From RECH01 sp964431105 (GTDB taxonomy: Bacteria > Cyanobacteriota > Cyanobacteriia > RECH01), in the NCBI GenBank assembly GCA_964431105.1, contig CAYSIR010000089.1:1-15420 (forward strand): a DNA stretch of 15,420 nucleotides. The letters are read 5' to 3'. Each line of letters starts with the position of its first letter. The first letter of the stretch is position 1. A program made the position numbers and the translations under genes. Positions 6,018 through 13,675 of the stretch are shown piece after piece. The notes beneath the pieces are model-generated. The model had not been told where the DNA came from. It did not search any database and saw only the letters and a list, made by a program, of their open reading frames with translations.

Positions 6018-8252
6018 CTAGGGTACGTTCACCGGAATAAGCCGATGCTCAGGTAAATAGCTGTCATAACAGCTTTCATCAGCCAAAAGCGCCAACATTC
6101 GCATCTGCCAGTCGGGTTGAATAATTTGCAAATCCGCCCAAGGAACAGCAATCTCCAGACATTGATCAAAGCCCACCTGCGCCCGCGATGGGCGCGCCCG
6201 CCATTGGTAATTTTCCTGTGCCTCTTGAAACCAGGTCGCAAAGGTCACAAGGTTAATACCCAAATGATGATGGAACAGATAATTTACCGGAGCTTCTCCA
6301 GGAACATTCGCCAGCGGTGCAGGACTGTTGAACATGGGGCGATCAGGATAAAACCACAGCAGATGCAGTTCAGGCGGAATATCAACACCGGGTTTCGTAC
6401 CCGACTTAAAATCTAAGCGCAGGTAAAAGTTTAAGTGATCCACACCATACCACAATCGCTGAATCGCGCTACTTCGGTGCATCGTGCCTCTAGCACCGCC
6501 TACCTCAATGCGCCCAGCCTTATCCCAATCTTGCTCATCGCCTACGCCATCAATAACTGGATGGATAAAGCTCATGGGCAGATGGTCACCTCCAATATCA
6601 TGCACTTCAACGGGCTGCTTCACTGCTTCAGGAATAGGCTCGTTGAGTGCCGTATACAGAGCCGATAAATGTTCACGGAATAATTGGTCAAACATGGCAT
6701 CCTGATTGGAGGAATGCCCTTCACCAAACCACCAAAACCAGTCTGACCCTTCAGCCGCATAGAGGGCCTCCCAAGCTTCGGGATTTGACGCTTCGGTTGC
6801 TTCGGGATGCTGAGCCAACGTATGGCGGGCGTCAGTTAGTAAATCCCATGCCTTATTTTTTGCCGAATCGCCAATCCAAGTTGTGAAGCTGCCATCTACC
6901 CAAGAGCCACTATGTAGTTTATCGGCGGGTAAGGTTTCAGTAGGCGGGAATTGCTCAACAAATTCACCCACTGTCACCAGTTTAATAGTCTCTTGGTCGC
7001 TGAGGCTGGAGTAAAGCGCTTCTAGGAACGGTTGACCATCATCTTTGTAGAATTCCCAGCAGTTTTCGCCATCCAGGGCAATGGTGACAAGCCAAGGCTG
7101 ATCTAGGCTGGTGCTGCCAGTTTTCTGGTTGTATTTTAGCGATCGCGCGATCGCCTCCAAATGCCCAATCAAATCAGCCGCTGCTGCTTTCGGAGCCATT
7201 GACCCGTAGGTAAAACCAATCAGGTCAGATAAGCGGTGATCCCGAAAAACAATACTGAGATCACCTTCAGGCGTTTGCAATCGATAAGGACGATACATCA
7301 ACTCCGGTTCCAGCACATTGCCATTTCCGTCACGGTGGAAATAGTGCTGCAATGTCCAACCTAAAATAGCCTCATCAGAACAGAGCCATTGAAAGCCTTG
7401 CTCAGCAACAGGTGTCAGCATAGCCGGACTGACTGACTGCTCAGATGGCCACAGCCCTCGCGGCGCACACCCAAAGCGATCGATATACATATCCCACGAT
7501 TTTTTTAGGTGACGGGGAATGTCACCGGCATATTGGAAACGACGTTCGGGTAAGGGCATATCGGGAACCGCTACCCGCCCCGCATCGGTATCTGCCAATA
7601 GTGGCAGAATTGGATGGGTGTAAGGTGTCGTCGTGACTTCTAGTTGCCCCCGCTCTTGCATCGCGCGGTGTTGCGGCACGATGCGGCTCAGGATTTCTTG
7701 CTGCTTTTTGTAAATTTGCTGGCGATCGCTCAGATTAAAACCGCGCCCTCGCTCTAGCCACTGCGCCACCTGCGGATCATCCCAAAAGAGCGGATCAATC
7801 CAGGTTAGGTTATGCCACGCCAGCAGATCGCTGTAGTCAGTCGCCGTCCAATTTTCTAAACACCAGCCCATGCCCTGCTCTTGCCGCTGGTTAAACAGTT
7901 CAGCATAGCGGGGATGTGGATCAACCATCGTGCGATGGTGCGCATCAAAAAAATGTTCAATGGCAAATCGCCGTTGGTCGTCGGTGAGTTGCTCGACCTC
8001 TGAAAGCAATAGCGACAAATACGGGTCCATCGCCGTACCTGCCACGTAATCTTCAATTTGCAAAATGAGGGACGGCACAAGATTGACAGTCTGATGCAGC
8101 TTAGGGTAGCGATCGAGCATTAGCACCAAATCTAGATAATCTTTGGTGCCGTGTAGCCGAACCCAGGGAAGCTGATATCGTCCCGCAATTCGACTTTTAT
8201 ACAGAGGTTGGTGCTGATGCCAGATGATGGCAACATAGAGCGGGTGGGGCAT
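6018..8252 (-). CDS. GH57 glycoside hydrolase (amylopullulanase/alpha-amylase type)
   Basis: A 744-residue glycosidase of family GH57, which acts on alpha-glucans. Conserved regions are intact: WHQHQP (11-16) in region 1; LEVTTTPYTHPILPLL (204-219) in region 2; GLWPSE (266-271) with the nucleophile Glu271 in region 3; and ALDGENCWE (392-400) with the acid/base Asp394 in region 4. After the catalytic barrel and helical part (to about 530), the C-terminal 200 residues are beta-rich, as in the amylopullulanase-like subgroup. There is no signal peptide, so it should act on intracellular glycogen or maltodextrin. AGGAGA lies just upstream of the ATG. Distinguishing amylopullulanase, alpha-amylase and glucanotransferase activity needs biochemistry. 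The gene heads a two-gene unit with the M28 peptidase. Confidence 0.93.
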   Translation of the reverse strand: MPHPLYVAIIWHQHQPLYKSRIAGRYQLPWVRLHGTKDYLDLVLMLDRYPKLHQTVNLVPSLILQIEDYVAGTAMDPYLSLLLSEVEQLTDDQRRFAIEHFFDAHHRTMVDPHPRYAELFNQRQEQGMGWCLENWTATDYSDLLAWHNLTWIDPLFWDDPQVAQWLERGRGFNLSDRQQIYKKQQEILSRIVPQHRAMQERGQLEVTTTPYTHPILPLLADTDAGRVAVPDMPLPERRFQYAGDIPRHLKKSWDMYIDRFGCAPRGLWPSEQSVSPAMLTPVAEQGFQWLCSDEAILGWTLQHYFHRDGNGNVLEPELMYRPYRLQTPEGDLSIVFRDHRLSDLIGFTYGSMAPKAAAADLIGHLEAIARSLKYNQKTGSTSLDQPWLVTIALDGENCWEFYKDDGQPFLEALYSSLSDQETIKLVTVGEFVEQFPPTETLPADKLHSGSWVDGSFTTWIGDSAKNKAWDLLTDARHTLAQHPEATEASNPEAWEALYAAEGSDWFWWFGEGHSSNQDAMFDQLFREHLSALYTALNEPIPEAVKQPVEVHDIGGDHLPMSFIHPVIDGVGDEQDWDKAGRIEVGGARGTMHRSSAIQRLWYGVDHLNFYLRLDFKSGTKPGVDIPPELHLLWFYPDRPMFNSPAPLANVPGEAPVNYLFHHHLGINLVTFATWFQEAQENYQWRARPSRAQVGFDQCLEIAVPWADLQIIQPDWQMRMLALLADESCYDSYLPEHRLIPVNVP

Positions 8253-8403
8253 AGGCTCTCCTGATGAATACGTTTAGCGCAGTAATGGCGAGGGCAGGCT
8301 GTCATTGCATGGCATCAGTCGCAGGTTGAATCCCTGCCGACAAAATAAATGGGGCCATGCTGTCAAATTCTCATTCTATTGTAGGGAGGATTACTCATTT
8401 CCC

Positions 8404-8508
8404 ATGGAACTACAGACAAGTTATGGATTTGCGACTCGGTTCTACCGCTGGAGGGTACAACAAAAGCGAGGAAATGTGCGCTATCTCCCCGCTTCGGTAG
8501 TTTTTTAA
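8404..8508 (+). CDS. Possible small basic protein (34 codons)
   Basis: An ATG at 8404 opens a 34-codon frame (MELQTSYGFATRFYRWRVQQ, then a basic tail ending PASVVF). GGGAGGA at 8384-8390 is a strong ribosome-binding sequence but lies 13 bases upstream, farther than usual. The product would be basic and aromatic-rich with no membrane segment. I do not recognise it. The second half of the frame overlaps a foldable stretch ending in a T tract, so the region may be a non-coding RNA instead. A longer frame from 8305 has nothing to support its start. Confidence 0.3.
   Translation: MELQTSYGFATRFYRWRVQQKRGNVRYLPASVVF
8442..8506 (+). terminator. Foldable stretch ending in T6 (terminator or small RNA 3' end)
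   Basis: CTACCG (8442-8447) pairs with CGGTAG (8495-8500), directly followed by TTTTTT (8501-8506). Inside, GGAG (8450-8453) can pair with CTCC (8485-8488), and AGCG (8465-8468) with CGCT (8479-8482). It resembles a long, interrupted terminator hairpin on the plus strand. No recognised plus-strand gene precedes it except the 34-codon ORF. Confidence 0.4.
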
Positions 8509-8617
8509 CTGCACTGTTGGACTAAGTGCCTTGAGCAATGAACGATACGCTAACAACCCGGTTGGGCGATCGCCCCAGCTCGGCCGTTTCTCATGCCTCA
8601 GTGAGTTGGACGTAACC

Positions 8618-8860
8618 CTACATCACCTGCTCAACTTCAGCAATTTCAGGAATTGATTCGCGCAGCCGGCGCTCAATGCCCATACGCAGGGTCATGGTCG
8701 AACTAGGACACGAGCCACAAGCACCTTGCAGCCGCAATCGAACAATCGGGCCATCTAGCTCAACCAGTTCAACATTGCCACCATCAGACATTAGGTAAGG
8801 ACGCAATTCGTCTAATACTTTCTCAACGTTTTCGTTTGTGAGTTCCATCACGCTGGACAT
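8618..8860 (-). CDS. Nfu-type iron-sulfur cluster scaffold (NifU C-terminal domain)
   Basis: An 80-residue stand-alone NifU C-terminal domain protein, the cyanobacterial/plastid CnfU type. It holds a labile Fe-S cluster, usually bridged between two subunits, and passes it to apo-proteins such as ferredoxin and photosystem I components. The cluster-binding pair is Cys48 and Cys51 in GACGSCPSS, preceded by the conserved LMSDGGNVELVEL (23-35). AGGTG (minus strand, 8865-8869) precedes the ATG at 8860. The internal ATG at 8848 (MELTNENVEK) is where some relatives may begin, so four residues of the N-terminus are uncertain. It is the last of five co-directional genes but is separated by 193 bases, so it probably has its own promoter. 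Confidence 0.93.
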   Translation of the reverse strand: MSSVMELTNENVEKVLDELRPYLMSDGGNVELVELDGPIVRLRLQGACGSCPSSTMTLRMGIERRLRESIPEIAEVEQVM

Positions 8861-9053
8861 AATTCACCTGCAAAGAAATCTTCTGTATCTATCTTAGAAA
8901 ATTGAGGGAGCAGCGGAGCAATTGGTTTACAACTGATGCGATCGCGCCCCGATGAACCAATAACCGATCTAACTTCAGCCTAGCCCCTGATCACAGCACT
9001 GCGATCGCCTAAAAATAAATAGTAGCTATAGAAAACAGCCGCTCTGATCCAGC

Positions 9054-10055
9054 TTAATGCTTCAGCACAATGCGATATCGAGCCTTTCCTTCTTCCAAAT
9101 GAGCGATCGCTTCATTCACCTGGGCAAATTCAAACATCTGCGTCACTGGCGCAATATTGTGACGACTTGCAAACGCTAACATTTGTCCAATCGTTGCAGG
9201 GCTGCCCAATGGGGAACCTGAAACCGATTTTTGTCCAGCAATCAGCGCAAATGCTTGCGCTTGAATTGCACCCGGCACCACTCCCACAAAATGCAGCCGA
9301 CCTCTAGGGCGCAACGCGGCGATGTAGCTGCCCCAATCGAGGTCTGCATTCACCGTAGACAGAATAAAGTCAAACGAATTAGCGACGGCTGCGATCGCGG
9401 CTGCATCGCAGGAGTTGACAAAATGATGGGCCCCCAGACCACGAGCCTCAGCCTCCTTCGCTGGGTTACTTGAAAAGGCCGTCACATCACAGCCCCAAGC
9501 ACTCAAAAATTGCAGCGCTAAATGTCCGAGACCGCCGATACCAATTACGCCAACTCGATGAGTAGGTTGCACATCAAATTGCACAATCGGATTGAAGACA
9601 GTGATACCGCCGCAAAACATTGGGCCCAGCTTCGCCGGGTCAAGATCATCGGGCAACGGAATCACCCACTCAGCATTGGCCCGCACCTTATCGGCAAAAC
9701 CGCCGTGCCGTCCGACAATGGTCTGCTCAGCCGTTAGGCACAGATTATGATCGCCTGCCATGCACCATTCACAATGCAGACAAGAATGCGAAAACCAGCC
9801 CAGACCGACCCATTGCCCAACGCTCAACGTTGTCACTTGGCTACCTACTGCCGCCACTTGACCAACGACTTCATGACCGGGAACAAACGGATATTGGCTA
9901 ATCCCCCAGTCATTGTTCAGCATACTGAGGTCACTATGGCAAATACCACAATAGCTGACTTGGATTTCAACCATTTCATCACCGATGGGGCCAGGCTCAT
10001 ACTCGAACGGCTCCAGTGTTGCGCCCGCAGAATGGGCAGCATAGGCATGAATCAT
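9054..10055 (-). CDS. Zinc-dependent alcohol dehydrogenase (CAD/YahK type)
   Basis: A 333-residue medium-chain dehydrogenase of the cinnamyl alcohol dehydrogenase-like group, interconverting aldehydes and alcohols in the cytosol. Catalytic zinc ligands are Cys39 (GICHSD), His61-Glu62 (PGHE) and Cys148 (MFCGG). The structural zinc uses Cys92, 95, 98 and 106. The nucleotide-binding loop is GIGGLGH (172-178). The second strand ends in FSSNPAK rather than with an acidic residue, which points to NADP(H) preference. All key residues are present and the length is slightly short but normal. No strong ribosome-binding site precedes the ATG at 10055. It lies 69 bases downstream of the DUF3386 gene on the same strand, so it may share its transcript. 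The physiological substrate is not evident. Confidence 0.93.
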   Translation of the reverse strand: MIHAYAAHSAGATLEPFEYEPGPIGDEMVEIQVSYCGICHSDLSMLNNDWGISQYPFVPGHEVVGQVAAVGSQVTTLSVGQWVGLGWFSHSCLHCEWCMAGDHNLCLTAEQTIVGRHGGFADKVRANAEWVIPLPDDLDPAKLGPMFCGGITVFNPIVQFDVQPTHRVGVIGIGGLGHLALQFLSAWGCDVTAFSSNPAKEAEARGLGAHHFVNSCDAAAIAAVANSFDFILSTVNADLDWGSYIAALRPRGRLHFVGVVPGAIQAQAFALIAGQKSVSGSPLGSPATIGQMLAFASRHNIAPVTQMFEFAQVNEAIAHLEEGKARYRIVLKH

Positions 10056-10124
10056 CGTAATGGTTAGGGAGTAGAGAACAAGTGTTGGCTATTCAGACCA
10101 AGAGTAGAACGAGTAGACGAGCCG

Positions 10125-10763
10125 CTACAGCAAATTAAAGTCAGAGAATTCAAAGGTAGTGCTGGTCTGCTGCCCGTCCTGAGTGCTGCGAATGACTTGC
10201 TTTTTCATCAAGTAATAATTGCCTACTTTCTCATACTCATCTTCAAACTGCATCTCGCGCAGAATATCGCTGGTTTTTGGGTTGCGGAACACAGCATCAT
10301 AGCGGGTAGATACATAGCCGTTACCAGTATTGAGGCTGGCTTGATGGTCAATAGTGAAGGCCATACGACCCATGACCCGGCTGACCTGACACACTTCGTT
10401 GTCGCGGAGTTTGTAATTTGATCCCATGGCATCACCGCCGACCAAAATTTCGATCGCTCCGGTCTCATCTTGCTGACCCGATTCAAACGTGTGCTTACCG
10501 TGGGCATCATCAAAGCTGCTGCGCTTGCGGTGCGTCACTACGTCTCGCATCTGAGTGTAGATTGACTCTTTAACCGTTTCATCGTCGATATTGTCTACTT
10601 CAACGGTGAGGCTGCCCGTCACCGTTACCGTTGCGGTGTGAACCTCATCGCCTTGGGTCACGGTCACATTAGCTGTGAAGCCGGGGAAGTCATGATCCCA
10701 GGTGTAGCGGTTTTCATAAGCCGCCCGAAACAGTTCGCGGGCATCGGTTTGCATTGCAGTCAT
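10125..10763 (-). CDS. DUF3386 family protein
   Basis: A 212-residue protein matching the cyanobacterial DUF3386 family, for which no function is established. It starts with a helix (ARELFRAAYENRYTW). A mostly beta architecture follows, with strands such as FTANVTVTQG, HTATVTVTGSLTVEV, and late blocks YVSTRYDAVFRNP and NYYLMKKQVI. There is no signal peptide, membrane segment or catalytic motif, so it should be soluble. AGGAG sits eight bases before the ATG at 10763, supporting the start; a second ATG lies three codons in. It is 111 bases downstream of the thylakoid photosystem I factor, which makes co-transcription possible. The family assignment is from memory of its conserved pattern. Confidence 0.82.
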   Translation of the reverse strand: MTAMQTDARELFRAAYENRYTWDHDFPGFTANVTVTQGDEVHTATVTVTGSLTVEVDNIDDETVKESIYTQMRDVVTHRKRSSFDDAHGKHTFESGQQDETGAIEILVGGDAMGSNYKLRDNEVCQVSRVMGRMAFTIDHQASLNTGNGYVSTRYDAVFRNPKTSDILREMQFEDEYEKVGNYYLMKKQVIRSTQDGQQTSTTFEFSDFNLL

Positions 10764-10874
10764 TTCTACATCTCCTAACTTCTAACTGGGTGAGATCGAA
10801 ACCATCATCAGTCTAGACATTAATCAAGGATCGAGTTCACCACGGCTTGTATGCTAGTGCGGCAGTCTAGAGAA

Positions 10875-11456
10875 TCATTCGTCTTCTTGAACTAGCTCGC
10901 TGTTGACCTCATTAACGGTGCGCCGTTTTAGCTCCTGAGATTCCGATCGCGGCAGTAGGTCAAAGATTTCCCGAAAGCGATCGTCGATTTTGTTGAAATC
11001 AACCTGTCCAGTCTCATTGAGCGCTACGTTTCCAGTTTGGTCAAATATGACGGTTTGCGGCACTAACCCTTGATAGTAGTAGCCTGGCTCCATTGGGTCA
11101 TACTCATCTTTAACTGAGATTGAGTCTACGTCAATTGGAATGATGTTAGCGGCGCGTCCGTAAAAAGCATCCACTTGGGAAACGACGGAGCTATAGCGTT
11201 TGCAATCGCTACTGTCATCAATGTACAGCACTAGCAGGGTAGGGCGATCGCTGCGGATGGATTCAGCCAACGTGACTCGCGGCGGCACGAGGGAACCGTT
11301 CCCTGCATAGAGCGGAAAGATGCTCCCATCAAAGCGATCGTCATTTAAGCCTGCCCAGGCTGGAGCCGCAGACGCTATCACTACTGCGATCGCCACTGCC
11401 CCCGTCAAACTAGCTCTGGCAAGGCGCGATCGCCTGTCCTCTAGCACCGTTTTCAT
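10875..11456 (-). CDS. Thylakoid membrane photosystem I accumulation factor (thioredoxin-like)
   Basis: A 193-residue protein of the family annotated as thylakoid membrane photosystem I accumulation factor. The N-terminus has basic residues followed by a hydrophobic segment ending APAWA (31-35), a signal peptide or membrane anchor that would place the domain in the lumen or periplasm. The body is thioredoxin-like (LLVLYIDDSSDCKRYSS, then VPQTVIFDQTGNVALNETG), but there is only one cysteine at the usual active-site place (Cys85), so dithiol oxidoreductase activity is unlikely. The family-typical GLNDDRFDGSIF and NGSLVPPRVTLA blocks are present. A longer frame starts at 11525, but its start overlaps a hairpin and the extra residues look unrelated; ATG 11456 is preferred although its ribosome-binding site is weak. 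Confidence 0.85.
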   Translation of the reverse strand: MKTVLEDRRSRLARASLTGAVAIAVVIASAAPAWAGLNDDRFDGSIFPLYAGNGSLVPPRVTLAESIRSDRPTLLVLYIDDSSDCKRYSSVVSQVDAFYGRAANIIPIDVDSISVKDEYDPMEPGYYYQGLVPQTVIFDQTGNVALNETGQVDFNKIDDRFREIFDLLPRSESQELKRRTVNEVNSELVQEDE

Positions 11457-11513
11457 ACACCAACGGCATATCAATACACAGACTTGGAAAAGAAGAGGCA
11501 TAGATCCAGCTTC

Positions 11514-11529
11514 AGCGTTGTCCAACGCT
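11514..11529. repeat. Tight hairpin upstream of the PSI accumulation factor
   Basis: AGCGTTG (11514-11520) and CAACGCT (11523-11529) form a perfect 7-bp inverted repeat with two bases between. It lies about 60 bases upstream of the chosen start at 11456, and overlaps the alternative start at 11525. It could be an operator or a leader stem; no regulator is implied by the sequence. Confidence 0.4.
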
Positions 11530-11646
11530 CACAAAATGAACTGCACCCTTCACCATACCGAAATCGTCGGATGCTGGCTAGAGTACATCATCAATTCCAG
11601 CATTCAGTCGAGACATCTAAGGGTAGACATTCGTTATGGCGCACCC

Positions 11647-11677
11647 GCCTCAACCCTATCGGCTAGGGTCGGTAGGC
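11647..11677. repeat. Hairpin between YihY and PSI accumulation factor genes
   Basis: ACCCTA (11653-11658) pairs with TAGGGT (11664-11669) around TCGGC, and outer GCCT (11647-11650) with AGGC (11674-11677). It begins about 30 bases downstream of the YihY stop on the minus strand. There is no T tract, so it is a poor intrinsic terminator, but it may stabilise the 3' end or the following leader. Confidence 0.4.
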
Positions 11678-11704
11678 TAAAGATGAGTTGAATGATGATA
11701 GCCT

Positions 11705-12721
11705 TCAGTGCCGCGATCGCGATGGTCTCTGAAACCATTTCCGAATGGCGCGCGATTCGCTCACATTAAAGGCGTTTTGATGCATAACGGCGGCTTCATC
11801 CGTCTCATCTAACTCATCTTCAAATGCAGGGGCTGTAGCGAGTCGTTGGCGATCGCTGTTCTGCATCGATTCACCCACCGTCACATTAATTTGGTCGCCA
11901 ATCAGCATAACCAGCGAACTCATATACAGCCACAATTGCAGCACAATCACCGCTCCAACAGTGCCATAAACCTTGTTGTAATTCCCAAAATAGGAAACGT
12001 ACAGTCGAAACAGATTGGAAATCACCGCCCAAGACACCGCCGCCATCACTGCCCCTGGAAATAGAGGTTTGTTAGGACTCCAGCGACTCGGCCCAAAGCG
12101 ATAGACGAAGGCAAAAGCTAATGACATAATCCCCAGCGCCACGGGCCAGGTCAGCAATCGCCAGCCCCGCAATAGCCAGGGTGCAAGCGTTGTGCTTTGA
12201 TTAGCTAAATATTGAATTGCCCAATCACTAATGAAAACGAGCGTCGAGGCTAAAATGACCAAAACCAGCGTTCCAATGGTTAGACCAAGAGAAATAATCT
12301 TGGCTTTCCAGAACGGGCGCATTAGGGGTTTTGGAATTTTGTGGATATGATCCAGTGCCCGCATTGCAGCGCTCAGGGCACTGGATGACACCCACAGCGC
12401 CACCAAAAAACTGACTGAAAATAGGCCGCTGTTGCCGCCGTCCATGATGTCACTGGCAAAATCTTCGATCAGGTTCAGCGCATCAACGGGAGCCACTTCG
12501 CTGAGCCGACCTGTCAGTCGCTCAAAGGAGTTGGTCAGCGGCTCAAACAGGCTGATGGCGGTTAGCATTGCCAAGACGGCTGGGAATAGAGCCAGCAGGG
12601 TGTTGTATGCCATCTCTGCCGACAGACTGGGCAACCGCTGAGCCAGCACTCCCGATATTACTCGACGGATAGTGGTGATGTTAATGTGTCCAAAAAATCG
12701 AATGAATCGGGGGATATGCAT
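11705..12721 (-). CDS. YihY/virulence factor BrkB family membrane protein
   Basis: A 338-residue polytopic inner-membrane protein of the YihY/BrkB family (sometimes misnamed ribonuclease BN). About six membrane segments are visible: near 40-60, 98-120, 142-165, 188-208, 222-240 and 252-276. Conserved features include LSAEMAYNTLLALFP (33-47), ALDHIHKIP (122-130), a PGA near 222, and the closing FGNYNKVYGTVGAVIVLQLW before LIGDQIN. The C-terminal 60 residues are soluble and charged with an acidic cluster (EDELDETDEAA) and then a basic end, probably cytoplasmic. Transport or permeability roles have been suggested for the family, but none is established. No clear ribosome-binding site precedes the ATG. 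Confidence 0.92.
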   Translation of the reverse strand: MHIPRFIRFFGHINITTIRRVISGVLAQRLPSLSAEMAYNTLLALFPAVLAMLTAISLFEPLTNSFERLTGRLSEVAPVDALNLIEDFASDIMDGGNSGLFSVSFLVALWVSSSALSAAMRALDHIHKIPKPLMRPFWKAKIISLGLTIGTLVLVILASTLVFISDWAIQYLANQSTTLAPWLLRGWRLLTWPVALGIMSLAFAFVYRFGPSRWSPNKPLFPGAVMAAVSWAVISNLFRLYVSYFGNYNKVYGTVGAVIVLQLWLYMSSLVMLIGDQINVTVGESMQNSDRQRLATAPAFEDELDETDEAAVMHQNAFNVSESRAIRKWFQRPSRSRH

Positions 12722-13305
12722 AGCGGATGAGGTGTAGCATCTGGCTTAATCATCCAGATGGATGTCCTGGTGGGCGGTGACAGGGGACAGATTGTGCAGT
12801 GGGCGGGTAGGTTTGCCCTAGAGCCTGTTTCTGAATGCTAGACGGATCATGCCAGACGGGTATGGCGGTCAATATGTGCTGACGGTTGGCGCAGGGGCGA
12901 TCGCTAGCATACTCCTAAAAGTCATCCCCAGAACAATCTTGACCGCAATTCTAGAGGTGATCCTAGGGCGATCGCCTGCTGATAAACCGCCCAATAATGT
13001 ATTCCGAGTGTAACAAATTCTGAATACGCGATCGTTCTCCTTAGCAATGGTTGGCAATCTTGCGGAAGCGTTGCATAGACTGAGATGCTGTTCTGAACCA
13101 CTGCCTCAAAGCATTGCCTTGCTCAGGCTGTAGGAGCGATCGCTCAGCGCGAGGCTCCCCCAAAGCTTCTGATTGATTAAATAAAAGATGCGACATTTGG
13201 CGCGAAACCTATGCCCCACGGCATTCAAGACAGCGCTCGACGGCCAAACAACCCGTAAAAAACTGAGGCGGCGGGTGCATCCGTTTAGCCTGTCAGTCTA
13301 TTGAA
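12722..13305. other. Long intergenic region upstream of YihY
   Basis: This 584-base stretch has no gene I can support. A hairpin, CATCTGG (12738-12744) with CCAGATG (12754-12760), lies in the likely leader of the minus-strand YihY gene. Several HIP1 octamers are scattered through it, one extended to GAGCGATCGCTC near 13136. A 62-codon minus frame (12869-13057) has no family resemblance and looks spurious. The region could hide a non-coding RNA, but no consensus structure was recognised. Confidence 0.45.
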
Positions 13306-13509
13306 CTATCTCCAAACAACCGCTCGCGATTGGAGAGCAGCTACTAACATCAGCAGATGAATCGGCCATGGGGCAGCGACTACTGCTAGCGAAATTCCAA
13401 CTAGGGCGATCGCGACACAAAGAATCGCAATTTCCTGCGAAGAGCGCTCTGCCTTATCGTAGATGCAGGCCGCGCCGAGAATAATGATCACTGAAGCGAT
13501 AAACCACAT
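13306..13509 (-). CDS. Small two-helix membrane protein, hypothetical
   Basis: A 67-residue hydrophobic protein. Residues 1-16 (MWFIASVIIILGAACI) and about 27-60 form membrane segments separated by a short polar link, YDKAERSSQE. The second part contains APWPIHLLMLVAAL and may be one long or two short helices. I do not recognise a named family, but the composition (no stray stops, continuous hydrophobic pattern, polar loop) looks like a real small membrane protein of a kind common in cyanobacteria. The ATG at 13509 lacks a good ribosome-binding site. It lies 166 bases downstream of the aspartoacylase homologue on the same strand, separated by a possible hairpin. Confidence 0.6.
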   Translation of the reverse strand: MWFIASVIIILGAACIYDKAERSSQEIAILCVAIALVGISLAVVAAPWPIHLLMLVAALQSRAVVWR

Positions 13510-13600
13510 TGCTATAGAAAAGATCCAATAATTTACATGGGCAATTTATATTTAGTAATATACGATACTGAAACCCATTGCTTGTCAGTCAGTTGGCCGA

Positions 13601-13645
13601 AATTCTGAAAATTGTTACGTTTTCTAAACAAAACTTCTCAGAATT
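13601..13645. repeat. Nested inverted repeat downstream of the aspartoacylase homologue
   Basis: AATTCTGA (13601-13608) and TCAGAATT (13638-13645) are perfect inverted repeats. TTGTT (13612-13616) and AACAA (13627-13631) pair inside them. It lies 30 bases past the stop of the minus-strand aspartoacylase gene and may stabilise or end that transcript, though no T tract follows. It also contains AAAATTGTTAC (13608-13618), identical to part of the repeat at 4683-4733. Confidence 0.45.
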
Positions 13646-13675
13646 GGGGCGGTGCGTAATTGGGCCAGCGCGTCG

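Larger units (their letters stand above)
8253..8617. other. Intergenic region between GH57 and Nfu genes
   Basis: This 365-base region holds no recognised gene. Its first bases include the ribosome-binding site of the minus-strand GH57 gene. A plus-strand 34-codon ORF (8404-8508) and a foldable stretch ending in six Ts (8442-8506) are described separately. The stretch 8509-8617 holds a HIP1 site and is otherwise unremarkable. Confidence 0.4.

Noticed and set aside
6117..6416. 99-codon plus-strand frame opposite GH57
   Set aside because: It is antisense to the C-terminal part of GH57, basic and motif-free.
7138..7158. Overlapping HIP1-like octamers in GH57 (GATCGCGCGATCGC)
   Set aside because: This is the expected density of HIP1 in such genomes and is explained by that motif alone.
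9747..10067. 106-codon plus-strand frame opposite the alcohol dehydrogenase
   Set aside because: It is antisense to a gene with all zinc and cofactor motifs intact, and its own translation shows no motif.
11320..11691. 123-codon plus-strand frame opposite the PSI accumulation factor
   Set aside because: It lies mostly antisense to a well-supported gene, its composition is low in hydrophobic pattern, and it resembles no family.
12869..13057. 62-codon minus-strand frame in the long gap upstream of YihY
   Set aside because: It shows no family resemblance or clear ribosome-binding site, and its sequence is shaped by HIP1 octamers.
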